Source: Vitellaria paradoxa
Lineage: Eukaryota > Streptophyta > Magnoliopsida > Ericales > Sapotaceae
Reading direction: 5' to 3'
Assembly: GCA_019916065.1 (NCBI GenBank)
Contig: CM034237.1
Span: 43,258,485 to 43,322,484, forward strand
DNA length: 64,000 bases
The notes under the pieces were generated by a model. The model did no database searches. It was not told the origin of the DNA and was given only the letters and a program-made list of their open reading frames with translations. The position numbers were made by a program, and so were the translations under genes. Shown piece after piece: positions 1 through 12,723 of the stretch; within the stretch, counting starts at the first letter, position 1; each line of letters starts with the position of its first letter.

Positions 1-484
1 TCTTTGCAAAAGGCGGATGTTAGTAAATCATGGATCTTGTTCGTGGCATGTCATTCAGTTAAAGTTAGTGAGTCACGCAGAGCATGAGAAAGTTGTCCAT
101 ATGATAGGATTGAAGAATCGATTCCGTAACTATCGTAGAAGAGTCTTGTTAACTTATATAGTGGATTGTTGGTCCTCCATGCTCGGGCTCAATGCTTTTC
201 CCTACCATTAATAGGGTTTTTCTCGTTAAATCCCTATGGATCATTTTCTTTACTTTTTTGCGTTTGTGATTGTTATATTGATTTATTGCTCATTTGATTT
301 GTTAGCACGTGGTTTTTCATGTTGTTTTAATTCTAAGACAAAATTTCAATTGTGCAATTTAGCAAATTACGAGGAGTACTCAAATATAAGTTTTACAGCA
401 ATTGACCTATTAAATATAGGAAAACAAAAGTCATAATGGAGGTGCTAAGTAGAACCTTAAAACATGAAAGGGTAAGGAAATTAC
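1..484 (-). other. Intron 1 of TNL-A (partial)
   Basis: This stretch aligns with intron 1 of TNL-B (about 25,160-25,651) and of TNL-C (about 35,735-36,223). It begins inside the intron, so the NB-ARC and LRR exons of TNL-A lie beyond the left edge. It carries the LTR-like motif TAATAGGGTTTTTCTC near 208, which is shared with the other introns. A 64-codon plus-strand frame at 17-211 is not treated as a gene. Confidence 0.8.
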
Positions 485-1011
485 CCGTCAACTTGATTTT
501 GGAGAACCAACCCTGCTAAATCTGCAACTTCTCTTAGTGCTGCCCTCCATTCCTTTATTTTGTCCATCCACTCACTTTTTCTTTCATCTGCTTCTGCCTT
601 GAATTTCTCTTCATATCTTAGAAAGGCCTCTTTGAAACTTCCATTTTGCTTTCTAACATCAAATGGATCCATATCATAGAACACAGGTAGAACTTGATGT
701 CCTGAAGTACTCTTGCGTTTAAGGATCCTCACAAGTTCATCAAGGCACCATCTTGAAGATGCATAGTCTTTCGAGAAAACAATTATGGAAATTCTTGACT
801 CTTGAATTGCTCTTTGCAATTCAGTGTCAATATTTTCTCCTCTTTCTATCCCATCATCATCTCTAAAGGTGTGAATTCCTGCACTATCTAAAGCTGTATA
901 GAGGTGGTCAGTGAACGTCTTGCGAGTTTCTTCACCTCTGAAGCTCAAGAACACATCATAAGCACACTGAGGAGCAGAAGAAGAGACTTCTTGGTCTCTT
1001 ACGGCAGCCAT
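485..1011 (-). CDS. TNL-A exon 1: TIR domain of a TNL immune receptor (partial gene)
   Basis: This is the first exon of a TIR-NB-ARC-LRR receptor. TIR domains of this class are NAD-cleaving signalling domains used in effector-triggered immunity. Visible motifs are YDVFLSFRGEETRKTF (box 1), SIIVFSKDYASSRWCLDEL (with the Glu that is catalytic in plant TIRs) and LPVFYDMDP (box 3). The open frame has no internal stop. The exon ends at a clear donor (GACGG|GTAAT) in phase 2, identical in position to TNL-B and TNL-C. I chose the ATG giving MAAVRDQEV because it matches the usual short leader before the TIR. An upstream in-frame ATG at 1050 would add a 13-residue hydrophobic stretch and cannot be excluded. 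Of the TIR exons here it looks the most intact, but the rest of the gene is off-window, so its function is unknown. Confidence 0.9.
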
Positions 1012-2006
1012 TACACAAAGAAGGACCAAGACATCAACAAAATCTGTCAAAACAGCACAGAAATTCTTAGATAGATATTAAATACAAGGATTGACAACAA
1101 AGTAAGCTTAATAAAATCCAGTTTAAAAAAAAAAAAAAAAAAGAGACTGAGGGAGAAGCTTTTTCTCCCGGTTGATATATGGTTTTTCCATAAGAACAAG
1201 GATGGGCCCGATTGAATGAACATTGATAATGTTAAAAGAGTTTTTGATCTATGGAGTCCATTCCATGAAAAGAATTTTGCACACACCAAAAGTGCTATTT
1301 TTTTTTGTTGGGTTTGTGGTGCTTTATGTTTATGAACAAAGTTACAAGTAGGTGACTTTTGGAAAGTTATAATATATGAATAAATTGAATTGAAGCAAGC
1401 AAAAACTCGCCCGATTGCATGCACCAAAGTACCAAACTTCATTCGATCTATACAGTGATGCTTTAATGCAATCAAATCATTAATCTATCCAAACAATGAT
1501 CCTAGTGGAGTAGTTTATGTTGCCGCTCGTATATACAAGAATCAAACAAATTTAAAGCCACAGCTTGAACTCTTAGGCTTAAAAAATGAAGAAAAAAAGA
1601 AAAAATCCCTCAATAAAGCTAGATTAATCGCTGGAAAAGAAAATTGAAGAATATAAGGAAAAGAAAGGGGCTGTTGACTCAATTGCTTGAAAAAAAAAAT
1701 GAGAATAAATCGTTAATTGGGCATAAAAAAAAATAAAGGATATGAAGTTTAATTTAAACTTAAAACGAAAAAAAAGGGAAACCATACAGGAAATGGGGTA
1801 GGAAAATACACAGGAGAAATGCAACGCTGACCAAAATAAATAAATAAACAAACAAACAAAATACGCAGTACGTGGGTGTTGCGTAGTTTGAAGTGAATCA
1901 CCTGTTCAATTTGCCAAAGAACGATAGCTTGAATTTGGACTCAGCAATTATAGCTTCTTGCCAGAAGAGAAGACTAGCAATCATCAACGCAAACTGGGAA
2001 TGACAC

Positions 2007-2037
<31 letters not shown>

Positions 2038-3135
2038 TAAGGATAGACTTGACACTCGAGTCGTTGAACCCCTGTTTTGAGTATTCTCACCACTATCTTA
2101 GCAGCTTCCTCCGTTACCAACCCACTTTACTTTTTTCCGGATTTCCCAGAGATTTTTTTATTTATTATTAGTTTTTTAATCGTAGTATTAATAATATTAA
2201 AATAATTTATCAAGTGAAATTGGAGTATTTACCAACACAAGAGAAAAGTCATTATTGCTATTTATGACTTCTATAAAAAAATCATAATTACTTGTTAAAA
2301 TAATTTATTTTTATGAAATAAAAATTAATTACTGTTGAAAAAATAATTTGAGAGTAAAATGTTGATTTTATGAAATATTTTTTAATTAAATTAATATTTA
2401 AGTGATTTATTAATACTTTCTACAATATCAAAACATTATTTATTACTTTTTGTTGCAATCTTAGTTTTTACAAATATTATCATATTTTTAAAAATATCAC
2501 TTTAAAAACTTTTACAAAAAGTATTTGAAAAAATATAAAAAAATGAGAGAGTATATTTTTATATGAAATGACTAAAAATAATCTAAGTAGATACAATAGT
2601 TGAAAATATTCTAAATTTAAAATTTTGAATTTTTTTGTTATATAAATGATACAGAGACTGTAAAAATTTATGTATTTAATATTTTAAGTTTTACATACAT
2701 TAGAATTAAATTTTTAATTTAAATATTTATTTTAAAGGAATTTTAAAGAAAATTAAAGTCTAAGTATAATTTTTTTTAGACTAAAAATCTTAATTGACTT
2801 TGTCTAATAGGTTTCCATGGTGTTTTTTAACAAATGTGTAAATTTTTATTACTTATTACAAATATTATTGTATTTTAAAAAATATTAATTTAAAAACTTT
2901 TATAAAAAAAATTCAAAAAAATGTAGAGTGAGAGAGCATGTTTTTATGTGAAATAACTGAAAAAGCAACCAAATTGTAGAAAAAATAAGTAATCCTGATC
3001 ATTGAATAAATCCACCATTTAAGGTATCTGAAATTCAAATTCTTGAGTTTTTTTGTTATTTAGATCATACAAATAGTGTAAAAGTGTATATATTTAAAAT
3101 TTTAAGTTTTATGTACTTTAAAATTAAATTTTTTT
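1012..3135. other. 5' flank of TNL-A, duplicated upstream of TNL-C
   Basis: This AT-rich non-coding flank aligns with 36,790-40,680 once the CACTA element at 37,014-38,497 is removed. It contains a (GA)n microsatellite at about 2012-2036, which is present at about 39,213-39,234 in the other copy. A shared stretch around 2096-2150 matches 39,578-39,630. No additional gene is supported. Short minus-strand frames at 1047-1475 and 1624-1851 are low-complexity. Confidence 0.7.
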
Positions 3136-3139
3136 ATTT

Positions 3140-3595
3140 TATCCATCCAATCACTTCTTCCTTCATTTGCCTCCACTTTGAATCTCTATTCATGCCGTGA
3201 AAATGACTTTTCGAAATTTCAGTTTGTTTTCTAACATCATATGAATCTACATCATAGAACACGTGTTAAACTTGATGTCCCGATATCCTCCTGCATTCGA
3301 GGATCATCACAAGTTCGTCAAGGCACTATTTGGAAGAAGCATAGTCTTTGGAGAAGACAATAATGGAAATTCTTAACTCTTGAATTTCTTTTTGGAATTC
3401 AAATTCAATATCTTCTCCTTTTTCTATCCTATCATCATCTCTCAAGGTGTGAAATCCTGCATCATCCAAAGCTACATGGAGGTGGTCAGTAAACACCTTG
3501 CGAGTGTCATCCCCTCTAAAGCTCAAGAACACGAGATAAGTACGCCAAGGTGGAGCAGAACATGAGGCTTCTTGGGCTGTAAAAGTATTAGTCAT
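3140..3595 (-). pseudogene. TIR-D: decayed TIR exon fragment
   Basis: The reading frame from 3595 gives a TIR start (LVFLSFRGDDTRKVF, then FHTLRDDDRIEKGEDIE, then IIVFSKDYASSK). It then hits TAG at 3329-3331, where the paralogues have Trp (SRWCLDEL becomes SK-stop-CLDEL). The remaining TIR (CLDELV, the MDP-like region and a KSEW-like region) can still be followed in decayed form to about 3140. There the sequence passes abruptly into AT-rich DNA resembling the far flank of TNL-C. No NB-ARC or LRR exons are attached. It is more diverged from A, B and C than they are from each other, so it is an older relic. Confidence 0.8.
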
Positions 3596-5524
3596 GGGCC
3601 CAAAAGCTTCAAGGGATCAATCAAGAAATGAGAAATCTGTGCAATGTGTGAAGGTATCACAACATATAGTTTTACTTTTATGTATAATGGAGGACTAAAA
3701 GTCAAGAGTCAATTGAAACTAATTCACTAACTAAATAGAAAAAAAGGGGGAGGCAAATACTTTAGTCACTGGTGGGCCACTAAGCTGATTATTGCTTACG
3801 AGCTTTCTTCTAATTAATGTATAAAGTTTCAATCCTACTCAACTGCATCCGACAAAAATAAAATAATGATTTTGTTCTTAGATTTGTTTTTATTCTCGTC
3901 TTGTAGTCTGAAGAATTGTTCATAAAAAAACAAAATTAGATCATTATCGCATATGAATATGAAGATTATTTCAAGTTTGAAATTATACATATTTTTGTCA
4001 GTAACAAAAATTATATTAAAAGTATTTACTCGTGTTGATTTTTCATTTTTTAATCTTACTTTAGATAACTCAATGAGGAGTTACCTTTTTTAAGTAGAAG
4101 AGAATGATGTATATGTTACTGTAAATAAGATTTCGAGCTAGTTGGAGTGTCAGAAACCCTAGACTTGTAGAAATTAGTGGGTCTGACAACAGAGTAACTA
4201 TAATTTACCTAGTTGAGTCCATTGTTGAGTTGGATTTGATTCCATTTTAAAATAAGATTTTACAAGTTAAATTTGATTTCATTTAATAATTTAAATTTTA
4301 GAAATTCTATATCATTTGAAATCTAACCCAAAGTAATAAAATTTGATCAGAATTCATTTTTTCTTAAATAATTTTAGTAAGCAAACAAATTTACTCCCAT
4401 ATATCATATTTACTATATTTTTTTATTTTTTATTAAAATGGTTAAATTTGATTTTTTCTAAAATCAATTTAATTCAATTTTTACATTCGAACATGTGTTC
4501 TAAACACAAAATTTTATTTATGAAATCAAATCAAATTATTTATTTATTTTAAAATCAAATTAATTTTTAGAGAGAAATGTTTTAAAACAAGGTGTAAAAG
4601 TTTGATAGTTAAAGATGAAAGTACATGAGCAAAATAGCCGTTGAAAAAGATGTTACAACTAATCAAAAAGTCAAGACCTTAAGCTTCATTTGGCACCAAC
4701 GTCTAAGTTTTTTAGACTTTTTACTTTGAAAAAGTCAAGTGTGCTTGGTTACTTAGCTATTTAGGCTATATAAACTTATTTTTTTGGACCAAAAAAACAA
4801 AAAGAACTTACAAGCACAAAAGTACAGAAAAAAAAAACAAAAAATTCAAAGTCTTCTTAGCTTCTCACAGGTTTGAAAGTTTTAAGAATTTTATTACCTT
4901 TTCGAAATTCCTTTAACAAATCTTTATAATTCCTAAAGCAATTTGATATACAAAAACTAATAAATAAAAATACGTGTGATTTTCGAACAAGAAATCGGAG
5001 AGTTTTGGAATATAAATATATTTATTAAAAAAGATGAGGGTATTATAGTCTAAAAAAATTTTTCATAAATTTTATATTTAAAAAGATACAAATATTTAAA
5101 CAAATTATAAAATAAAATGTTAAAATTATATTTAAACAAGTAAAATAAAAACTGTATTTAATCATACATATTCCCCTCACAATATGTCAAAGGCACCGTA
5201 TAGGGGCGTTTGGATGACAAAAAAATACAAAGAAAATACAGAATGTAGTTGAAAAAGTGACACGAGATTAAATTTAATTGGAGAAAATTGATAATTTTTT
5301 TATGAAGTTTGGTGCGCCAAACACAATCATAATATATATGCTTCTGCAATTATTAATCGAACGGAAGACTCAAAATCATAGACAATCGAAATCCACTATA
5401 AAAGACCAAAAGATTGTGAGGGAAATATTTGAATAAAACCATGAACAAGGACGAAGCAAATGTTAGCTAAAAGTGTAAAAACATGCCAACCAAATGTGAA
5501 TGCGACTGCAAGTTCTTTGTATAA
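3596..5524. other. AT-rich intergenic DNA, no gene seen
   Basis: There are no credible coding frames. A possible small MITE lies at about 5203-5330, with GGGGCGTTTGG at one end and CGCCAAACAC at the other, but I could not define a target-site duplication. The stretch 4370-4560 is simple AT-rich sequence. Confidence 0.5.
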
Positions 5525-5652
5525 GGTGCATTTAGAGTGACAAAAAATAAGATAAAATAAGATAAGTTACGAGTTCATAATTTGAACAATAAGATAAAAA
5601 GTGAATAATTTTTAAAATTTTTCAAAATTTTTTACCACCTCAAATGAAGCCA
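5525..5652. mobile_element. Tourist-like MITE (128 bp)
   Basis: The ends are imperfect inverted repeats (GGTGCATTTAGAG and the complement of TGGCTTCATTTGAGG), flanked by TAA on both sides (5522-5524 and 5653-5655). This fits the PIF/Harbinger 3-bp TAA/TTA target preference. It has no coding capacity. Confidence 0.55.
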
Positions 5653-5952
5653 TAATTGTGATAAGATAAAAAATTCGTTGTAACTGGAAAATCGAGCGAC
5701 TTTGTTTAATTTAAACTGGGAAAGTCGATATTGACCCTCACGCAAATTAAGATGGTGGTCATTATATTATTCAAATGCAGTTGTCGAAAGGCTCATATCA
5801 AAGGTTAGGTGAATATAATAAATATCCAAAGAGTCAAGCATGAACTGCGAAGCAATGAGACTGCAAGTTCTTTGGTGGCTACTCTTATCCCAATTGCGAT
5901 TAGTTGAAAAATTCATTGCAGTTTGAAAATCAAGCGCCTTTGTTTAATTTAA

Positions 5953-6345
5953 GGAATGTTTGTTTTGGGATAATGGATTGAATAGTAAATTTTAATTGAA
6001 TAATTTTCATCCTCTATTATATTAGTTTGGAAGAAGATGGTAACCATTACGCCTAAAATAATAATTATCTTCTTATGAGGAGTAAATTGTTAGTAGAGGG
6101 GGTAACAGAGGGTAATAAAAAATTTTATCATTTTTTCATTTCTTCATAAAATATTCATTTACCCTTCTCCATGATGTGACGCTCTATTTCATAATTCTAA
6201 GCATAATATTTATTACTAGATATTATTTACTCTCTTAATTTAAATATAAAAATTTTAAATTTATTATTCTTTAACTATTATTAAAATAATAATTACTTTT
6301 GTAATATTTCATTCTCAAAATTTTTATCCCATACCAAACATTCAA
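5953..6345. mobile_element. Tourist-like MITE in the TNL-B 3' flank
   Basis: The inverted ends are GGAATGTTTG...GGGATAA and TTATCCCATACCAAACATTC, with TAA target duplications at 5950-5952 and 6346-6348. The same element occupies the same position in the TNL-C flank (26,470-26,821), so it predates the tandem duplication. Confidence 0.7.
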
Positions 6346-6660
6346 TAAATTATGAAACTTTATATTAACCTTTACAAAAATTAAGATGGTGCCCGTTATA
6401 TTATTGAAAGGTAGCTGTTGAGAAAGTTATTCGATGGTACTAACCTGCTCAAAGTAAAACAAGCTTAATGACCTATGCACACACACGATACCTAGAAGGA
6501 TTAGCATTCATTTTCAGTGAGTAGTAGCCAGATAGCCTCTCCCCTTTTTGAGTTCTAAATTGACTTTTTTTTATTCTCCTTAGCCTTTAAAATATATTTT
6601 AAATTCAAAAATTTAGGGCTCATTTACGTTTTTTTTTTTTCTTGTTTTTATTTTCTATAT

Positions 6661-7080
6661 CACTACTGGAAAGAGCAGTATTCTGGCGGTCGCTAAAGTA
6701 AAGATGGCGGTCGCTAAAAGTATTAGTGACGACTTAACGATCGTGTCAAGCGAGTTGCATTTGGGTCGTCGCTAAAAAGTATTAGCTACCGTCTTGCTAA
6801 ATTATTTGCGACGACTTCTGCGACCGCTTGAGTTAAAAATGTCAGTTAATTGGCGACCGCTTATAGTGGTCGCCAAAAATTAACGTGGTCGCTGTTTGTT
6901 TGGCACGAAAATGCTATTGCTTGCGCCAAGTGGCGCGAATATTAGCGACTGTAAGTAGCGGTCGCTAATACAGAAAAGCGGTTACAATTACGTGCGGAAG
7001 CCATGGCCGTTTGGTGCCAAGGAAGTAGCGACCCTTTTGGGGTATTAGCGACTGTTTTAAACGGTCGCTAATAGTTAGTA
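6661..7080. repeat. CACTA left subterminal repeat array
   Basis: Many direct and inverted copies of a GCGGTCGCTAA / TTAGCGACCG-type unit occur, for example near 6685, 6707, 6955, 7030 and 7065. In CACTA elements such arrays bind the element's own DNA-binding protein and are needed for transposition. Here the role is inferred from position. Confidence 0.75.
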
Positions 7081-7469
7081 TTTTTTTTTAACAAGAGTTT
7101 CAATGATTTGTTATAATAAAATCTCAATAATTTTTTTTACAAATCAAATTATTTAAAAAATCTATTTAATAATAATTTATTATTTATTTATAATAATTAT
7201 TTATTTAATAGTTATTAATTATTTATAATAACTATTATATTTAATTATTTATGTATACATATTTATATTAAATTTGATTTATTAATTTGCACATGGAATT
7301 AATGAAATTTTTCATAAAATCAATAAAAAAACATAGCTCCTAATTATGATTATATATACAAACACAATATCAAATTAGATTACAATTAAATCAAAATTTT
7401 ATTATATGCAAATGTTCAAAATACAAAAACAAAAAATATATATAAATGTACTGATCAAAATATATACAA

Positions 7470-9171
7470 ATGGATCCTAATCAGTCCAAGAGGGCCATCC
7501 GCCATCGTCCGGGTCCTACAATGGAATAATAATGAAATTAGAATGTGATAATTAAAAAGACATAAATAAATAAATTTATAAAATTTTAATGAGTAATAGT
7601 AACGAAAAATAAAATTTTTAACTTGAGGAGGAGGAGGTGGATGGCTTTGACTCTGAGAGAGGTGCCTCTCCATCTCAGCCATCATCTCAGCCTGAAGTGA
7701 TGCCTCTCGCGCGTCCATCTCAACTCAAAAGGTCTGGAGCAGATCCTGATCGCGACGTCTGACCTGAGAAGATGACTCTGCTCGTGCAACGAATCGGCGT
7801 GGAATACCCACGGCCCGCGTAAGCATGTATCCATGACCATCGCCTCCGATAATGGAGAAAAATATCTCGTCCCTCCTCTCCTCGGACTCCCTCTTATCCG
7901 GCGGCAGCTCGTCTAAAAATGCATTAAACTGCGCCTAATGCAAACAAGCCGAAATAGAAAAAACAAGATAACTAACTATATTATCTAAAGAAAAAATTAA
8001 ATTATATGTTCATTGGACAAAATATTAAAATTAGTTATCTATATGGCCTGAACCTCCGGCGAATCAGTACGTCAAGTCGCCAACCACATGGACATCCGAT
8101 CTGTCCTCAAGCCCTCCTCTGTCCTCTGTTGAAAGGTAAATTATATGTTAATAATTTACTATCATTAAATAAGATAAATAAAAAAGTCGCTATTGGCGTG
8201 GTAAGCTAATGTTTTTACCTCGTGGCGAACCTGAGAAAAGTTTCGAGTCCACTCCTTGTGCCTCGGCCCCTGCAATCCTCGATTTCGTGAGTTCCTCTAG
8301 GCCTCCGCCTATTTTAAGGTTTTCTCAATTAGTTTTTGTAATTTACGCTTTATAACGTCAAAACTTAAGGAAAAAAAATCAACTCGCAATATACTCATCT
8401 GTGCCTCAGGACTCGACCAATACCTGACGAGCTCAGCCCACTAATGGGGAAGAACGCCTGGTGGGACCCGCTGGAGGATGTCAGGGTCATTCTCATGACC
8501 CTTCCAGTATTTATCTTTAATCTTATTCTTATGATCCTTCCACCTCTTCTGACACTTGGCAAACATAACGTCCCCGAAGCCTGGAGGAACATCAACTACA
8601 TTGGCCTAAAAATGACAAATTGTAGAATATTATTTATATTACAAGTTTCAGCACATAAACCACGTACAATTAGAATATAAAATTTTCATACCTGCACCTC
8701 GATCCATAGACCCTCAAACGTAGAATCTGGGAAACGATCCCACTCGAGGGTGGTCAACGGGAATCTAATCAGATTCCGGACCAAATGTCTGAGCTGTGAA
8801 ATCAGAGACCGTCCATCCTTCCCCACCGGATGGGGCGTGTCATCCCACTGAACGGTCATCCACTGAGATCCGCAGTTCCACTGCGGCAATCCCTTCGAGG
8901 GCCCTCTGTCGGACCTCGAAAGCCTGCTCGGATCTGTTTCAAACAAATTGTTACGCGATAAGTCTATACAAAATATAACTACTGTTATTGGATAAGATAA
9001 ATTCTGAAACTGACGAACTTTGCCTGCATTTATATAGTCAGTCACTGAAGGACGCGTGGACATAGGGGGTGAAGGTGGGACAGCATCTGCTGAGCTACTC
9101 TCGGCACAAGATAGCCCGAGACGCTCAACTATCGTCGTAGGACCAGTCTTCCTCCTAGAGCGTCCGAACAT
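7470..9171 (-). pseudogene. CACTA accessory gene with Transposase_24 (Ptta/En/Spm) domain, degraded
   Basis: It reads on the minus strand from MFGRSRRKTG at 9171, a Pro/Ser-rich N-terminus as in TNPA-type proteins. The diagnostic domain is split over exon-like pieces. One piece (about 8600-8400) reads FGDVMFAKCQKRWKDH then PPGVLPH-stop-WAELVRYW, the conserved core with a stop where the family has an acidic or polar residue before Trp. Next comes RNSRNRGLQGPRHKEW with RNFSQVRHE (about 8300-8220). Last is a C-terminal piece (about 7935-7630) containing AFLDELPPDKRESEERR and an Ala/Glu/Gln-rich tail. Stop codons and uncertain splice sites suggest it no longer makes a full protein. Family assignment is confident; exon boundaries are approximate. 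Confidence 0.75.
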
Positions 9172-9274
9172 GGCTCCCTAACTGTTCACAATTTAAATTT
9201 ATTACAATTTCAAATACAAAGAAAAATAAATTTAAAATATACTTTGTTCGGATAAAAAAGTACACAATCGTGTA

Positions 9275-12200
9275 TTAGGTATGTAAATCAACCGTATCTC
9301 CTTCGACCATGTCCCTAACCCAATTAACATCTTCATCACGTTGGACGATTGCATCTTGGTCAAGAGCTTGTTGGGCGAATGGATCAATATCTAGCTCATC
9401 GTAGTCGATCTGGTACACCCCCCTCATTGACATTTTAACTATAATTTGCCAGTTGGGATCGGCTCGATCGCCAACATAGTAAACTTGCTCTGCCATGGAT
9501 GCCAGTATGTATGGTTTAGCTTTTATTTGTGCATCTCGATGTAACAAATTGTTGAAATTGATCAATTTAAATTGGTACTTATCAGCTTTAACCCCGCGAA
9601 TTGGATCAGCCCAGACACACTTGAATAATAAATATCTTAAACTGCGATTGTAAACAATTTCAATAATGTCATTCAGTTGGCCGTAATAGTAACCACCGTC
9701 AACAGATGGACAACCGATGCTACTATTTTGTGTAGCTCGCCTATCATCTACTTTCTTGATGCGAAATCAAAACCCATTGATGTCACAAGCTGTGTAACGT
9801 CGAGCTGTCGTGTAAGGACCATCAGCCAACTAATTTATTTCATCGGTCAAAGTAGAATCCGTAGTACTTCGTAAATTGTATACCTATGGAATGTAAATTA
9901 TCATGAATTAATTAAACACAAATTCATTGTGATGTGAAAAACATATAAAAGTATATGAAAATATTTAACACGTACGTAGTTCTTAAACTAGTCATGAAAA
10001 CATTGATAATGGGACATTCGAATTTGATTGTCCGTTGCACGAGGCATGTTATGTTTCAGCTCGTTTATGTGTCTCCTGCAATACAAATCAAATTGGATTG
10101 AGAATAATCACGATTTCTATTACAAATATGGTGTAATTAACTTTTTTTATTACAAAAACATGACTTACTGGGTCAATGGCATAACTAATTGGGTGTTGAA
10201 GAGCACGAACCGATGAGCTTGGATCCACTCGATGTGATTGAGATCAAATGACGTGCCTTTCCCAATAGGGCCTTCATTTATCCGCTCCAGCCTGCTAAAC
10301 TTTATTTAAACATCATCGTTTAGATATGCCGCACAAAAATTTATGCACTCATCCATCAAATATCCTTTTGCTATGGATGCCTCCGGTCGAGCTTTGTTCC
10401 CCACATACCTCTTCAATGTGTTCATATACCGCTCGATCATATACGTCCACCTAAATTGGACAGGGCCACCAAGCCAAGCTTCTTCAGTTAGGTGTATGGT
10501 CAAGTGAATCATGACATCAAAAAATACCGCTGAAAAAATTTTCTCCAGATGACACAGTGTCAAAGCAATCCTGTCCTGCAGACCCTTCAAATCTTCTGTA
10601 CGGATGACTCTGTAACACAACTGCCTGAAGAAATTACTGAGCTCGATCAACAGCTGCACAACATTATTAGGCAGACAATTCCTTACTGCTATAGGCAGCA
10701 ACTGTTGAAGCAGGACGTGGTTGTCATGACTTTTCAAACATTGTAACGTCTGTTCGCTCATGTTGACTCGCTTCAAAATATTCAAACAATTTACGCCTTT
10801 CAAAATTAACAAGAACGCATCATTCTCCTCCTTGCTTATGATGTACTGTGCAGGTGGCATGTATGCCCTGTTGGACTCTCTCGCCTGCAAATGCAATGGA
10901 GTTCTGAATCCCATCTCCTGCAAATCACGTCGAGCATTAGCACTATCCTTTGATTTCCCTTTAACGCCAAGGATCATCCACAATATATTTTCGCAAACAT
11001 TCTTCTCAATGTGCATGGCATCTAAGTTGTGCCTGAGTAAGTTGTCTTTCTAGTAGGGCAACTCATAGAAAATACTTTTCTTCTTCCAATTATGGGTTCG
11101 GTTCCTATTCGCACCAGAAATAGATAGCAGCGGGGGGGCTAACAGATCCTGAAAGTCATATATTGTTTGGATTTGCTCCCGCTCTATCTGGGCCAGCAAA
11201 TCAACCCCGGTTATTGCTCATGGTGCCAGACCGAACTCCTGAGTGCCGTCAAACGAGACTCTATCCTTACTAAACCTATGCAACGGAGGTAGGAAGTGTC
11301 TATGACCCATGTACGCCCACTTTCTACCATACTTTAGCCAAATTGAGTTCTTGCTCTGATTGCAACAAGGACATGTGAACTCTCTTTTCGTGCTTCAACC
11401 AGATAAGTTAACGTATGCCGGGAAGTCGTTAATTGTCCATAGTAATGCTGCCCGTAGTTTAAACATTTCATTTCTTGTTGAGTTAAACGTCATCGCACTA
11501 TCAGTCCATAATTCATTAAGCTCTTCAATCAATGGTTGCATATAAACGTCTATTTTATCCTCGGGACCCTTATGTCCGTCAATCAATGTCGATAGGATGA
11601 CAAAAGGTTGCCTCATGCACAGCCAAGGTGGAAGATTATATGAAACTAACAGTATAGGCCACGTACTATGCGTTGCCCCAGTCATGCCTGAAAATGGGTT
11701 AAATCCATCAGTAGCCAAACCAAACCGCACACTGCGAGAATCGGCAGCAAAATCAGGGTGTCTTTTATCAAAATCCTACCACGCCGGAGAGTTTGTTGGA
11801 TGAGATAAGTTCCCATGATCCCCCCTGTTCTCGACATGCCATGTCATTAGTTTAGAGATCTTGGATGACATGAAAAATCTCTTCAATCGTGGCTTAAGTG
11901 GGAAGTAGCGCACTTGCTTTGCAACCACAAGCTTATCACGGTTTGAAATACCCAAACGATTCTGCCGAGTTTGGATAGTACCGGCATTCTTCCATCTCGA
12001 AACCTTACACACAGTACACGTATCGAGGTTGCCATTCTCATTCCGAAACAACATGCAACTATTAGGACATGCATCTAGAGTTTCATATGTGAATCCCAAA
12101 TTCTCAGTTAACTTGCGTGCCTGGTAGTACGATTCAGCAAGCTTAGCTCTCGCTGGTAAAACCTTACGGAGCAACTGCAGTAGCATGTCAAACGATGTAT

Positions 12201-12723
12201 CTGACTAGTGATTCAATGCCTTCAAATGTAACTGCTCAACGATGAATGACAATTCACTGAATTCCTGACATCCAAGATATAATTCTGTCTGCGCATCGTT
12301 GAGTATTTCAAAATATCTCAAGGCCTCATCATTCGCACCCGAGCGGGGACTAGTTCCACCCATCAGATTAATACCAGCACCGCTATCTTCATGTATCAAT
12401 CCACATGCGATATTAGCTAGCATCGCGAGCATTGGATCAGCTTCCTCTGCAGCCTTGGCCTCCATTTCAACGGTTTCTTCTGGACGAGAGGCGGTATACT
12501 CTTCCCCATGGAGAGTCCAGAATTTATACTGCTTCAAGAACCCATTACGGATCAGATGCTCCCTGACAACCTCCCGTGTATAGTAATACTAGTTAGCACA
12601 CTTTTTGCAGGGACAACTAATGTACTCACTCGGAAACCCACTGGTGAATACAATAAACTGATTAATCCCCTCCATATACTACGGGGACATCCTATTCGGC
12701 AAATCAATCCAACTCTTATCCAT
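9275..12723 (-). pseudogene. CACTA TNP2-like transposase, degraded
   Basis: The start ATG at 12,723 gives MDKSWIDLPNRMSP, the transposase-associated domain. It is followed by the Cys motif YISCPCKKCAN. In-frame TAGs interrupt after MSP and after KKCAN. Further pieces read in order on the minus strand. At 12,186-11,776 there is a Tnp2 N-part with DACPNSCMLF and CTVCKVSRWK. At 11,730-11,395 there is RFGLATDGFNPFSGM and LPPWLCM. Around 11,380-11,260 lie CPCCNQSKNSIW and GHRHFLPPLHRF. At 11,016-10,306 there is MHIEKNVCENILW, typical of the region before DUF4218, and FFDVMIHLTIHL. The C-terminal DUF4216 end lies at 9565-9275 (EQVYYVGD, DVNWVRDMVEGDTVDL). Introns are probable between pieces. Multiple stops make it non-functional as read. 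Confidence 0.88.

Noticed and set aside
17..211. A 64-codon plus-strand frame repeated at 25,184-25,378
   Set aside because: It lies in intron 1 of TNL-A and TNL-B on the other strand, within LTR-like sequence. It is not preserved in TNL-C, so conservation reflects duplication only.
1012..1050. N-terminal hydrophobic extension (FVDVLVLLCVM) as a membrane anchor on the TNL proteins
   Set aside because: It needs an upstream ATG and is only 13 residues. In TNL-B the sequence above it is replaced at the breakpoint. I prefer the internal ATG but cannot exclude the longer form.
8444..8680. Plus-strand frames at 8444-8680, 10,549-11,053 and 11,597-11,803
   Set aside because: They are opposite-strand shadows of the two CACTA genes, which are recognisable on the minus strand.
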